Assembly (NCBI GenBank): GCA_017962025.1 | Contig: JAGCWD010000088.1 | Location: forward strand, 1 to 44,134 | DNA from: Bacteroidales bacterium | Lineage (GTDB): Bacteria; Bacteroidota; Bacteroidia; Bacteroidales; UBA932 | Direction of reading: 5' to 3' | DNA: 44,134 nucleotides | Part shown: positions 7,960 to 16,551 of the stretch, one piece after another | How positions within the stretch are numbered: the stretch's first letter is position 1 | How the letters are laid out: every line of letters begins with the position of its first letter | Made by a program: the position numbers and the translations under genes | Notes under the pieces: generated by a model | Seen by the model: only the letters and a program-made list of their open reading frames with translations | Told to the model about the DNA's origin: nothing | The model's database searches: none

Positions 7960-8823
7960 TTACAAGTACTCCAATCCCTTTACACTGATACCCATATTCA
8001 CCGGTACATGCCTGAGCTCTCCAAGAGCGGTCTCTCGGATATAGCTGCTCTTGAAATATATGATGCAGTCAAGAGTCATATCCAAGTGATTCCGTTCAGT
8101 CTCCGGCGTTGCGAGATAATCTTTAAGAGCCTGGTCGTCACAGCCGACTATCTGGAATGATATAAAATACTTGCCTGGTTCAAGGAGAACCGGTTCGTCC
8201 GGCTGTATGTCAAACTCCTGGGGATCCTTGGAGACGGCTACATCGGCGTAGATCGGTTTGTTGAGAATGTTGGTGAAGGATTCCTTCTTGCCTTCAATTC
8301 TATGGATATTGACAGACACCACACAACCGGGAATATAATTGCTTTTGATGGAAAAGTGGATGTTTTGGACCAGGAATGGTTTGCTGGTGTGGGCGATGGA
8401 GCCGATTTCCGTACCCTTGTAATTCTCGGTTTTCAAGCCGAAGCTTATTACACCTTGGTTTCCAAGTATAGGGGTCCCAGCCCGAAGCAGGTATTTCTCC
8501 TTAGTATCTCCGTCTATGAACACAGCAGGACGCAATTCTGTTTCATTCAGGACAATGACCAAGTCTTCGGCAGGACCGGTTACGGGATAATAGCCAGTCA
8601 CATAAGAGACATGGTGAAATTCCAGCGTGTCTGCGGGAACATTGATTTCAAATAACCCTTCGGGCGAGGAGACAGTTCCGATTCCGTATTTGGGAATTCC
8701 GACATGCACATATTCAATGGCATCGCCTTTATCGTTGACGATCCGTCCCCGTACGCGAACTTTATCCTGGGCGGACAACATAAGCGGCAGTAAGACCAGG
8801 GTAAACAATAATCTAGTACGCAT
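7960..8823 (-). CDS. secreted carboxypeptidase-regulatory-like domain protein
   Basis: This 287-residue protein starts with a cleavable signal peptide (MRTRLLFTLVLLPLMLSAQ). The next ~75 residues form the CarboxypepD_reg-like / CNA-B-type beta sandwich seen at the N-terminus of many Bacteroidota envelope proteins (VRVRGRIVNDKGDAIEYVHVGI...GTVSSPEGLFEI). The remainder (about residues 95-287) is beta-rich, has no TonB-dependent barrel, and resembles uncharacterised C-terminal regions of such proteins. Its function is unknown; binding or surface assembly is a guess. A -7 box lies 34 nt upstream of the start. It faces the lipoprotein gene at 7399, with only 3 nt between the stops. Confidence 0.78.
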   Translation of the reverse strand: MRTRLLFTLVLLPLMLSAQDKVRVRGRIVNDKGDAIEYVHVGIPKYGIGTVSSPEGLFEINVPADTLEFHHVSYVTGYYPVTGPAEDLVIVLNETELRPAVFIDGDTKEKYLLRAGTPILGNQGVISFGLKTENYKGTEIGSIAHTSKPFLVQNIHFSIKSNYIPGCVVSVNIHRIEGKKESFTNILNKPIYADVAVSKDPQEFDIQPDEPVLLEPGKYFISFQIVGCDDQALKDYLATPETERNHLDMTLDCIIYFKSSYIRETALGELRHVPVNMGISVKGLEYL

Positions 8824-8857
8824 ATTATTCCTCGATGTATCGAGCTTGGCAGAAGGA

Positions 8858-8865
8858 CAAAGATA
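8858..8865 (-). promoter_or_regulatory. -7 box upstream of the 8823 gene
   Basis: A perfect TATCTTTG on the minus strand lies 34 nt before the ATG. No TTG is present at the usual distance upstream, so the promoter call rests on the -7 box alone. Confidence 0.5.
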
Positions 8866-8902
8866 GTGCCATCAACAGACAGCATTATAAGATAAAGCCT
8901 TA

Positions 8903-9727
8903 TTACTTACTGAAGAATCCGACTACCTGACTGACCACTTCGCCGTGCCGTCGGGAGATGAGATGGTTCTCTCCATCTATCACGGATAGTTCCGCCTTGT
9001 CTCCGTAAGTCTCCTTGAACTTCTCACTGCACCACATGGGGACGATGTTGTCTTTGGTTCCGTGGAGGATCCGGACAGGACCTTTGTATGCCGCTGCAGT
9101 ACCATAGATGTACAACTCCTGGGTGGTGAGAAGATATTCCCGTCCCAACTTCATGACTCCCCAGCATCTGATGAACTCCGGAGGGTCCTTGGGATCAAAA
9201 CTGGCGTTGAAGAACTTTCCGCCCTGGCAGGCTTCTTTTATGACAGAACCTGGAGCGATGAGGACCACCCCGACTGGAACTTCCTCCCCCCGTCCAGCCA
9301 GGCGGCCGGCGGTCATGGAGGCGATTACTCCACCCTGTGAATGCCCCAACAGGCCGATTTCGGACACATATGGCAGCGACTTGACATATTGCCAGACTGC
9401 CATAGCATCAGCGATTTCTTTCTCTATCGTCATTTCCTGCATCAATCCTTCGCTCTTTCCATGGCCATTGAAATCGAAGCGGATGGAAGCGATGCCGGCT
9501 TTAGCAAGACCTTTGGCAATGGCTGGCATAGGATTGTAATCCTTGCTGGAGAAGATTCCGTGCATCAGGATTACCATGGGGCAGCTGTCTGATTCAGGGT
9601 TGAACCCTTCAGGAAGGCTGATCTTGAATGAAAGACCGCCTTGAGGTCCATGAACCTCGAAATCCTTTGCCATAGTGACGAAGATGGCTGAAAGAGAGAG
9701 CAGAATAGTGAGGAGAGTTCGTTTCAT
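8903..9727 (-). CDS. secreted alpha/beta hydrolase (esterase-like)
   Basis: This 274-residue protein has a signal peptide (MKRTLLTILLSLSAIFVTMA). The alpha/beta hydrolase fold is clear: VILMHGIFSS (oxyanion loop), FDFNGHGKSEG, the nucleophile elbow G-H-S-Q-G-G, the acid in HGTKDNIVP and the histidine in DGENHLI. The layout matches cinnamoyl/feruloyl-esterase-like serine hydrolases of gut bacteria; the substrate is not certain. The ATG at 9727 was chosen because it begins the signal peptide; the frame extends upstream to 9763 through the promoter. It is divergent from the rhamnosidase gene, with a 100-nt shared promoter region, so the two could serve the same plant polymer. Confidence 0.87.
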   Translation of the reverse strand: MKRTLLTILLSLSAIFVTMAKDFEVHGPQGGLSFKISLPEGFNPESDSCPMVILMHGIFSSKDYNPMPAIAKGLAKAGIASIRFDFNGHGKSEGLMQEMTIEKEIADAMAVWQYVKSLPYVSEIGLLGHSQGGVIASMTAGRLAGRGEEVPVGVVLIAPGSVIKEACQGGKFFNASFDPKDPPEFIRCWGVMKLGREYLLTTQELYIYGTAAAYKGPVRILHGTKDNIVPMWCSEKFKETYGDKAELSVIDGENHLISRRHGEVVSQVVGFFSK

Positions 9728-9750
9728 TATCGTTTGATGTTGATTCTCGT

Positions 9751-9758
9751 CAAATATA
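9751..9758 (-). promoter_or_regulatory. -7 box of the secreted hydrolase
   Basis: TATATTTG on the minus strand lies 23 nt upstream of the ATG at 9727. No good -33 TTG was seen. Confidence 0.5.
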
Positions 9759-9790
9759 ACCATTTACATGCGAAAGAGTTCCCTAATGGT

Positions 9791-9820
9791 TTGGAAATGT
9801 GGCTGAATGTGGCTATCTTC
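9791..9820 (+). promoter_or_regulatory. Bacteroidota-type promoter, copy C of a conserved 30-bp element
   Basis: TTGG at 9791-9794 and the -7 box TATCTTCA at 9814-9821 have 20 nt between TTG and TA. It is identical to copy A (509-538) at 26 of 30 positions. The rhamnosidase ATG (9828) is 6 nt past the -7 box. Confidence 0.7.
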
Positions 9821-9827
9821 ACTAGTT

Positions 9828-12191
9828 ATGAAAAAGATAGTTTGTTCCGTATTCGTTGTTTTCCTTCTGCTCTCATGCTCATCAGTCCCTGAAAAAGGAA
9901 CTGCTTTTGTCATCGATCCTTCGGTTCAATGGGAAGCGTCATGGATAGGAATAGATTCACCTGAAGATGTCATAACCGGCGATGTGTCCTTGCCTGCCAG
10001 ATATCTCCGGACAACATTCAAGTCTGACAAAAGGATCCGTGAAGCTAAACTGCATATCTGTGGTCTGGGTCTTTATGAAGCATATCTGAACGGAGTCAAG
10101 ATCGGTGGTGCCCAAGTTCTTTCCCCGACAGTTTCCAATTACGACAAGACTGTCTATTACAACAGTTTCGACGTCACTGACCTGGTTAATAAGGGAATCA
10201 ATACCATAGGTGTCGAACTTGGTACCGGTCGCTTCCCTGGAGTAAGGTTGACCCCTGGTCCGGGCAGCGCCAATAAGCATTATGACAAGCAGCGTCCATG
10301 CCTGATTTGCCAGCTGGAGATAATTTATTCCAATGGAAACATACAGAAAGTCCTGAGTGATGGCAGTTGGAAAGCCACCGCTGACGGTCCCATCCGCAGC
10401 AACAATGAATATGATGGCGAGATCTATGACGCCCGCATGGAGCTTGACGGATGGCTTGACCCTTCTTATGACGACAGTTCCTGGCCGCAGGCTGAGCTTC
10501 CGGAGCCCCCGTACGGGAAACTCACGGCCCAGCCGAATCCCAATATCGAGATTCAGGATATAGTCAAACCCATTTCGATAAAGCAGCTGTCCGGAGGACG
10601 GTTCATCCTTGATATGGGCCAGAACATGGTGGGATGGCTTCAGGTGAAAGCAAGGTTGGAAAGGGGAGACACCCTGAAAATGCGCTTTGCTGAAACCCTT
10701 CAGGATAACGGGGAACTCTATACGGAGAACCTCAGGACTGCCAAGGCGAGGGATTTCTACATCGCCAGGGATGATAATGCTTTTGTTTGGCATCCGACGT
10801 TCATATATCACGGTTTCCGATTCGTGGAACTGTGCGGCATCGGCTATGAGCCTTCGCTGGATGATTTCGAGGGACAGGTAATATATGACAAGATGGCGAC
10901 CACCGGTCATTTTTCCTGTTCCGACCCAGTGATCAACCAAGTCTATAAGAATGCTTTCTGGGGAATCAGGGGGAATTACCGTGGAATGCCTACCGACTGC
11001 CCGCAGCGTGACGAGCGCATGGGCTGGCTTGGCGACCGCGCAATGGGATGCTACGGAGAAGGCTATCTGTTCGATAACCGCGCCCTGTATGCCAAATGGC
11101 TGGACGATATTGCCACCGAGCAAAACGAGGAAGGACAGCTTCCCAACGTGGCTCCGAATTTTTGGACCGTACGGCAGGACAACATGACCTGGCCCGGCCT
11201 GTTCATCGAGGCCGCCGGGATGCTGTACCATCACTTCGCAGATGACGGATCGGTCAGGAAGCACTATCCGGCAATGAAGAAGTGGCTGGCCTACATGAAA
11301 GACAAATGGATGGTGGACGGAATAATGACAAAGGACAATTACGGCGACTGGTGCATGCCTCCTGAATCCCTTGAAATGATCCATTCTGAAGATCCTTCAC
11401 GCATCACTGCTCCGGAAGTAATCTCGACGCCTTATTACGTACATTACTGCAAGATGATGGAAGAGTTTGCAGTTGTTGCCGGTCACCCTGAAGATGTCCC
11501 ATATTTCGAGACAGAAGTGAAGGTCAGCACTGAGGCATTCAACCGCAGGTATTACAATGCCGAAGGAGGTTATTACGACAACAATACCGTTACGGCCAAC
11601 CTAATAGCCTTGTGGTTCGGCCTCGTTCCGGAAGGTGAGCAGAAGAAGGTCCTTGCATCCATCGTGGATAAAACCGAAAATGAGTTCGGTGGTCATGTCA
11701 GTTCAGGAGTCATAGGAATGCAGGTGTTGATGCGGACACTGACCGAATACGGCCGTCCGGACCTGGCTTTAAAGATTGCATCAGACGACACCTATCCTTC
11801 CTGGGGATATATGGCCACGAACGGTGCCACCACCATCTGGGAGCTATGGAACGGCAACACCGCCGATCCGGCGATGAACTCCGGCAACCACGTCATGCTC
11901 CTTGGAGACCTGCTTATCTGGGAATATGAATACCTCGCCGGAATCCGTCCGCTGAAGCCCGGTTTCGCGGAAATCGAACTTCGTCCTTATCCTATCAAGG
12001 GGTTGGAATATGTGGATTGTTCTTATGATTCTGTCAAGGGCTGGATTTCCAGTTCCTGGAAAGTAGAGGAAGGAATCTTCAAGTGGGATATACTCGTACC
12101 GGAAGGTATCCGCACAGAGGTTTACCTCCCCGGAGAAGATACTCCCGAAGTTGTAACCGGCGGAAAACATCATTACGAGAAGAAACTGTAA
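9828..12191 (+). CDS. GH78 alpha-L-rhamnosidase, lipoprotein
   Basis: This 787-residue enzyme cleaves terminal alpha-L-rhamnose from plant glycosides, pectin (RG-I) or rhamnose-containing polysaccharides. It has a lipoprotein signal (MKKIVCSVFVVFLLLSC), an N-terminal beta-sandwich lectin-like region (ICGLGLYEAYLNGVKIG), a concanavalin-like domain, the (alpha/alpha)6 catalytic barrel and a C-terminal beta domain (GIRPLKPGFAEIELRP). Expected catalytic residues by homology are E396 in DCPQRDERMGW (acid) and E672 in GATTIWELWNG (base). The ATG at 9828 begins the signal peptide; an in-frame ATG at 9807 lies within the promoter. The next gene starts 1 nt after the stop, so the EamA transporter is probably cotranscribed. 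Confidence 0.95.
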   Translation: MKKIVCSVFVVFLLLSCSSVPEKGTAFVIDPSVQWEASWIGIDSPEDVITGDVSLPARYLRTTFKSDKRIREAKLHICGLGLYEAYLNGVKIGGAQVLSPTVSNYDKTVYYNSFDVTDLVNKGINTIGVELGTGRFPGVRLTPGPGSANKHYDKQRPCLICQLEIIYSNGNIQKVLSDGSWKATADGPIRSNNEYDGEIYDARMELDGWLDPSYDDSSWPQAELPEPPYGKLTAQPNPNIEIQDIVKPISIKQLSGGRFILDMGQNMVGWLQVKARLERGDTLKMRFAETLQDNGELYTENLRTAKARDFYIARDDNAFVWHPTFIYHGFRFVELCGIGYEPSLDDFEGQVIYDKMATTGHFSCSDPVINQVYKNAFWGIRGNYRGMPTDCPQRDERMGWLGDRAMGCYGEGYLFDNRALYAKWLDDIATEQNEEGQLPNVAPNFWTVRQDNMTWPGLFIEAAGMLYHHFADDGSVRKHYPAMKKWLAYMKDKWMVDGIMTKDNYGDWCMPPESLEMIHSEDPSRITAPEVISTPYYVHYCKMMEEFAVVAGHPEDVPYFETEVKVSTEAFNRRYYNAEGGYYDNNTVTANLIALWFGLVPEGEQKKVLASIVDKTENEFGGHVSSGVIGMQVLMRTLTEYGRPDLALKIASDDTYPSWGYMATNGATTIWELWNGNTADPAMNSGNHVMLLGDLLIWEYEYLAGIRPLKPGFAEIELRPYPIKGLEYVDCSYDSVKGWISSSWKVEEGIFKWDILVPEGIRTEVYLPGEDTPEVVTGGKHHYEKKL

Positions 12192-12192
12192 T

Positions 12193-13137
12193 ATGGACAA
12201 GCAACCCAGTATGCCCACAAAGAGATTTTTCTACCATCTTCTGGCACTGGCCGTTGTCGCGGTCTGGGGAGTGACATTTGTGTGTACCAAGACCCTCATC
12301 ACTGCCGGGATGGATCCTGCCGCAATCTTCGCCATCCGTTTCATAATGGCATATCTGGGAATATGGGTGCTTGATCTTGTCAGCAGCAGAGGGAAGGTGC
12401 GCCTGTTCAGTGACAATTGGAAGGATGAGGCGATGTTCTTGTTTCTCGGTATCACCGGAGGCTCTTTTTATTTCCTGACCGAGAACACCGCCCTGGCATA
12501 TACCCAAGCTGGAAATGTTGCCTTTCTGGTCTGCGTAGCCCCTGTATTCACTGCAATCTTTACCCTGATCGGGCGCCGTTTCATGAAAGGCCGGTTCGCT
12601 GATGGTCTGGAGAATGTCAGGCTTGGCGCACCCTTGATTTTCGGAACCCTGCTGGCTCTCGCAGGAATGGCTATGGTGATATTCGATGGATCCAGAGTGG
12701 AGATCTCGTTGAAAGGAGACCTTCTCTCGATCGGAGCGGCACTATGCTGGGCTCTCTACAGCATGTTCATGGGACAGATGACAAGTGACTACGGTGCGGT
12801 GTTTGCTACAAGAAAAGTGTTCTTCTACGGCCTTCTGACGATTATCCCGTTCCTTGGTAGTTGCCTTGATTCTTTCTCTCCGGCTGTACTGGGCCAGCCG
12901 GTTGTCTGGCTGAACCTCTTGTTCCTCGGACTGGTCGCTTCGCTTGCATGCTTCATAGTCTGGAACCTGGTGATGTCCAAATTGGGGAATGTGACTTCAA
13001 CGAACTATGTCTATCTCAATCCGGTCTTCACCCTTATCACCGCAACTATCATCCTTGGTGAGCGGATGAGCCCCATGTCCATCGTCGGATGTACGGCTAT
13101 CCTCGCCGGAGTTATCCTTGCCGGTCGAAGGAGTTGA
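12193..13137 (+). CDS. EamA-type (DMT) transporter
   Basis: This 314-residue inner-membrane protein has ten predicted transmembrane helices in two EamA repeats (about residues 12-150 and 175-312). Typical motifs are AVVAVWGVTFVCTK in helix 1, NTALAYTQAGNVAFL at the end of repeat 1 and LNPVFTLITATIILGERM in repeat 2. Members export or import small metabolites; the substrate here is unknown. Its ATG follows the rhamnosidase TAA by one base, which suggests coupling and a possible link to rhamnose metabolites (inference). Its last 26 bp overlap the end of the convergent HAD gene. Confidence 0.9.
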   Translation: MDKQPSMPTKRFFYHLLALAVVAVWGVTFVCTKTLITAGMDPAAIFAIRFIMAYLGIWVLDLVSSRGKVRLFSDNWKDEAMFLFLGITGGSFYFLTENTALAYTQAGNVAFLVCVAPVFTAIFTLIGRRFMKGRFADGLENVRLGAPLIFGTLLALAGMAMVIFDGSRVEISLKGDLLSIGAALCWALYSMFMGQMTSDYGAVFATRKVFFYGLLTIIPFLGSCLDSFSPAVLGQPVVWLNLLFLGLVASLACFIVWNLVMSKLGNVTSTNYVYLNPVFTLITATIILGERMSPMSIVGCTAILAGVILAGRRS

Positions 13138-13801
13138 GGCCGGAATTGCCGGAAAGATATTCAAAAATCAAGTTGGAAAGCTCTTCGACGGAGTCGGCTA
13201 TCGCTTCCGCCGCTTCGAGGTCGGTTTTTGGACGGAAACCCCAAGAGACGGCTATTGCCGGGATGCAGGCATTGTGAGCAGTCCTTATGTCTGTGGCAGA
13301 GTCGCCCACAAGAACTCCACGGCTGGTCTCCGCGGCATCCATTGCGAGCCGTACTACTGCGGCATCAGGTTTGAGCGGCAGTCCCGGTGCATTGCCAAGA
13401 ATTTTGACAAAAGGGATGTCCGGGAAAAACCTTCTGATAAGCATCTCCGTACCGGCCTGGAACTTATTGGAGGTAACAGCCAGTTTGACTCCGGCCTTGT
13501 TTAACCCCCTAAGAAGCTGATGTATGCCCGGATATGGCCGTGAGAGAACGTCAATATGGGCGGTGTAGTATTCTACAAAGTTACTTAGCACGGTATCGAT
13601 CGTTCCTTCAGAGACGCCTTCAGGCAATGCCCTGGTTACCAGGTTGCGGATTCCGTGGCCCACCATCTTCCGGTACTCCTCTACAGAGTGGCCTGGAAAG
13701 CCGTTTCTAGACAAGGCATTCTCTACGGCCGCGGCCAGGTCGCCTATGGTGTCGATCAAAGTGCCGTCCAGGTCGAAAATAACAATGAGGCCATTTTTCA
13801 T
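13112..13801 (-). CDS. HAD family hydrolase, phosphoglycolate-phosphatase-like
   Basis: This 229-residue cytoplasmic phosphatase has all HAD motifs: the nucleophile D in VIFDLDGTLID (motif I), the helical cap (residues ~15-85), VTSNK (motif II), KPDAAVV with the lysine (motif III) and VGDSATDI (motif IV). It resembles Gph/PGMB-type phosphatases that act on small phosphorylated metabolites such as 2-phosphoglycolate. The start is either ATG 13801 or ATG 13807, two codons upstream; a longer open frame upstream runs antisense through the symporter gene and is rejected. The 3' end overlaps the convergent EamA gene by 26 bp. Confidence 0.88.
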   Translation of the reverse strand: MKNGLIVIFDLDGTLIDTIGDLAAAVENALSRNGFPGHSVEEYRKMVGHGIRNLVTRALPEGVSEGTIDTVLSNFVEYYTAHIDVLSRPYPGIHQLLRGLNKAGVKLAVTSNKFQAGTEMLIRRFFPDIPFVKILGNAPGLPLKPDAAVVRLAMDAAETSRGVLVGDSATDIRTAHNACIPAIAVSWGFRPKTDLEAAEAIADSVEELSNLIFEYLSGNSGLNSFDRQG

Positions 13802-13809
13802 ATTCATCA

Positions 13810-13817
13810 CAAAAATA
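13810..13817 (-). promoter_or_regulatory. -7 box of the HAD gene
   Basis: TATTTTTG on the minus strand lies 2 nt before the ATG at 13807, or 8 nt before the one at 13801. No clear -33 element is present. Confidence 0.4.
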
Positions 13818-13837
13818 AGAAATCCGCATAATTTGAC

Positions 13838-13845
13838 TATCTTTG
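13838..13845 (+). promoter_or_regulatory. -7 box of the symporter operon
   Basis: A perfect TATCTTTG lies 23 nt before the symporter ATG (13869), back to back with the HAD -7 box. A TTG at the expected distance is missing. Confidence 0.5.
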
Positions 13846-13868
13846 ATAAAGCATAATTAATTCCACTG

Positions 13869-15032
13869 ATGAAAAAAATCAAAATCGGGCTTTTCGTCAA
13901 GGTCCTCATCGCCATAGTTTGCGGAGCCTTGCTAGGCCTGGTGGCTCCCGATCCCCTCGTACGGATCCTGAAGACTTTCAATGTCCTCTTCGCACAGCTT
14001 CTGAAGTTCATTATTCCACTTCTTATCCTTGGCTTGGTTACCCCAGCTATCGCCAACGTGGGGAAGAACGCCGGGAAAATGTTGCTGATTGTGATAGGAA
14101 TAGCCTACCTGTCAACGATTTGCTCAGGTTTTTTCGCTCACGTCTGCTCTTCAAACGTCTTTCCCCTTTATCTAAAGGCAGGGGAACTTTCATCGGAGAC
14201 TCTTTCAGCAAAGGAATTCCAGCCCTATCTGGAACTCAAGATCCCTCCTGTTTGCGATATATTGACAGCCTTGCTTCTATCCTTCATGATAGGAATAGGA
14301 ATAATCGTTACCGGATCCTCTCCTCTTAAGAAGGCTTTCGATGATTTTGGAGCCATTGTCAGACTCACAATTGAAAAGGTGATCATCCCCATGCTTCCCT
14401 GGTACATATTCACGATGATCTGCGAGATGGGAGCGAGGGGAGTGATTGACGTGGTACTTGGATCAGGATTCAAGATCATCCTGACAGGAGTCGTCCTTAC
14501 CATAATCTATCTGGTACTCCAGTACTGCATTGCCGGGGCTATTGCAGGAAAGAATCCCTTCAAATGCCTCTGGAACATGGTTCCGGCTTATCTGACGGCT
14601 TTTTCGATCTGTTCTTCATCCGCTGCTATCCCGATGACTTCTACCTGCGCCAGGAAGAATGGTATAAGTGACGACATAGTTGACTTTACCATTCCTCTCT
14701 GCTCGACTGTCCATATGTGCGGATCGACTATCAAATTGGCAGTTTCATCCATTGCTGTTGCTTATCTGACCGGTACTCCCATACCATTTGCAGTGTACGC
14801 CAATTTTGTGCTGATGCAAGGTATAGCTGCCGTGGCCGCTCCTGGAGTGATGGGAGGAGTCCTGATGGCATCGGTCGGCCTGCTTGAATCCATCATGGGT
14901 TTCTCTCCCGACCAGACAGCACTTGTGATGACCCTCTACCTCGCCCTGGACGGTTACGGTCCCGGATGCAACGTTACCGGAGATGGTGCAATCGCCTTGA
15001 TTATCGACAAGTTTTTTAGGAAAGACAAATAA
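13869..15032 (+). CDS. dicarboxylate/amino acid:cation symporter (DAACS family)
   Basis: This 387-residue inner-membrane carrier of the GltP/SstT type uses a Na+ or H+ gradient to import acidic amino acids, dicarboxylates or Ser/Thr. It has a typical N-terminus (IGLFVKVLIAIVCGALLGLVAP), the serine-rich re-entrant loop FSICSSSAAIPMTS (HP1), the TM7 motif CSTVHMCGSTIKLA in place of the usual NMDG, and YLALDGYGPGCNVTGDGA near HP2/TM8. The SSSAAIPMT loop with VHMCGST suits an SstT-like or divergent member. It heads a run of four same-strand genes with small gaps (6, 1 and 46 nt) followed by secreted hydrolases, so it may import what they release (inference). Confidence 0.9.
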   Translation: MKKIKIGLFVKVLIAIVCGALLGLVAPDPLVRILKTFNVLFAQLLKFIIPLLILGLVTPAIANVGKNAGKMLLIVIGIAYLSTICSGFFAHVCSSNVFPLYLKAGELSSETLSAKEFQPYLELKIPPVCDILTALLLSFMIGIGIIVTGSSPLKKAFDDFGAIVRLTIEKVIIPMLPWYIFTMICEMGARGVIDVVLGSGFKIILTGVVLTIIYLVLQYCIAGAIAGKNPFKCLWNMVPAYLTAFSICSSSAAIPMTSTCARKNGISDDIVDFTIPLCSTVHMCGSTIKLAVSSIAVAYLTGTPIPFAVYANFVLMQGIAAVAAPGVMGGVLMASVGLLESIMGFSPDQTALVMTLYLALDGYGPGCNVTGDGAIALIIDKFFRKDK

Positions 15033-15038
15033 GACCAC

Positions 15039-16550
15039 ATGAATATGAGAAGAATTCTTATTCCTGCACTGGCACTGCTCACTACGACTGCCTTCCCATG
15101 CTCAGCAGCACCGATGAAGGCCCGTGTCATCCAGCAACTGTTCTGCCAGGATCGTCCCGGCCTCGAGAAGAGTTTCGAATGGACAATCAACGAACTCAAG
15201 AAATGTGACGAGAGCCTCGATATCGTCGTCCTCCCGGAATTCAGCGAAGTCCCTGGAAAGACTTCCGACAGGGAAGATTTCCTTGCTACTGCCCGCAAGT
15301 ATGGTCCTGTCCTTCTGGAGACCTGTGCTGAGACAGCGAGGCGCTGCAGCACCCTTGTGTTCGCAGGGGCCATCGACATGTCCCTTGAAGTACCACGCAA
15401 CACCATATTCGTGTTCAACAGGAAGGGAGAGATCATCGGAAGGTATTACAAAGAGCATCTTACAAGAGGGGAGTGGGACAAGCTGGACAAATCCTACACC
15501 GAGGATTGGACCCAGCCATATATTCTTGACATCGAAGGAGTCAGGTTTGCTTTCCTTACCTGCTACGATTTCTATTTCTATGAAAACTACGCCAACATCG
15601 CCAGGTGGAAACCGGATGTCATAATTGGAAGTTCGCACCAGCGCAGCGACACGTTCAGGGCTCTTGACATAATCAACACTTTCTGCGCCTACAACACCGG
15701 AGCCTACCTGGTAAGGGCTTCCGTGTCGATGGGACTTGATTCAGAGCTGGGCGGCTGCTCCTGCATAGTTGCCCCTACCGGAGAGATTCTTGGGACATTG
15801 AGGTCCGAGGTCGCCACACTCGATGCTACGTTCGACCCCAAGCAGAAATATCTCAAGCCAGCAGGCTACGGCAATCCTCCTTCCCTTCATTCTGAATATA
15901 TTGAAATTGGCCGTCGTCCTTGGAAATACCGTCCCGGAGGGAGTGCGATCGTGATACCGTTTGATGAAGCACCTGCCAAAAGGCTGTGCGCCAACCAGGG
16001 ATTATCCTCTTTTGCCCCAGGGAGCCTGCTCGCATCGCTTGGAGCCGCAGTGGCTGTAGGTGCCTCTGAAATAAGTTTCGAAATCGGACCTGGAGATGAG
16101 GGGAAATTGGAAGAAATTCTAAGGAAACTTTCCTGTCATTCCATAATGAACATCCGATTGGCTGACCGATCCTGGGATGAGGCAAGCCTAAAGAAAATCG
16201 CAGACCTGATCTTTATCTATGATGCCCAGGATCACGTCTATTTCACTACAGGTAACATTGCTTTGCTGGACAGGTTGGCTGAAGTCGCTCCCAAGATTCC
16301 CCGCTGTGTAGTTGGTCAGGCCGGAAAGGATGTGGTTGACGAGGCCGTAAAACATGGATGCAGGTTAATCCAGTTTGCAGGCAAAGATATTGACCAAGGT
16401 ACGATCGGAAAAGCCCACTCGAAGGGGTTGAGATGCAACGTTGTCTTGACGGGTGACCCTAAGGAGGCCGCCAGGGTCCTCGAAATGGGTGCAGATACCA
16501 TCCTGACTGATTCTTACCAACTAGTTGCTGATGCAACCGGACTCAAATAG
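15039..16550 (+). CDS. secreted nitrilase-superfamily hydrolase fused to a degenerate GDPD-like domain
   Basis: This protein has 503 residues. After a signal peptide (residues 1-24) comes a carbon-nitrogen hydrolase domain (about 27-270) with its catalytic triad: E67 in VVLPEF, K138 in RYYKEHL and C175 in LTCYDF. Residues ~305-503 align with a glycerophosphodiester phosphodiesterase barrel (CANQGLSSFAPGSLLAS...GASEISFEI near the start, VLEMGADTILTDSYQLV at the end). There the H-R of the HRG motif is N319-Q320, the E-N of ENT is G328-S329, and E-x-D is S346-x-E348, so this half should be inactive and may bind a ligand. The nitrilase half should cleave an amide or nitrile outside the cytoplasm. 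It lies 6 nt after the symporter and 1 nt before an SGNH esterase. Confidence 0.8.
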   Translation: MNMRRILIPALALLTTTAFPCSAAPMKARVIQQLFCQDRPGLEKSFEWTINELKKCDESLDIVVLPEFSEVPGKTSDREDFLATARKYGPVLLETCAETARRCSTLVFAGAIDMSLEVPRNTIFVFNRKGEIIGRYYKEHLTRGEWDKLDKSYTEDWTQPYILDIEGVRFAFLTCYDFYFYENYANIARWKPDVIIGSSHQRSDTFRALDIINTFCAYNTGAYLVRASVSMGLDSELGGCSCIVAPTGEILGTLRSEVATLDATFDPKQKYLKPAGYGNPPSLHSEYIEIGRRPWKYRPGGSAIVIPFDEAPAKRLCANQGLSSFAPGSLLASLGAAVAVGASEISFEIGPGDEGKLEEILRKLSCHSIMNIRLADRSWDEASLKKIADLIFIYDAQDHVYFTTGNIALLDRLAEVAPKIPRCVVGQAGKDVVDEAVKHGCRLIQFAGKDIDQGTIGKAHSKGLRCNVVLTGDPKEAARVLEMGADTILTDSYQLVADATGLK

Positions 16551-16551
16551 T

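Noticed and set aside
9957-11384. 475-codon minus-strand open frame inside the rhamnosidase gene
   Set aside because: The plus strand encodes all GH78 motifs; the antisense product has no recognisable domain or promoter.
13802-14056. N-terminal extension of the HAD phosphatase
   Set aside because: The extra 85 codons are antisense to the symporter start and are not part of the HAD fold.
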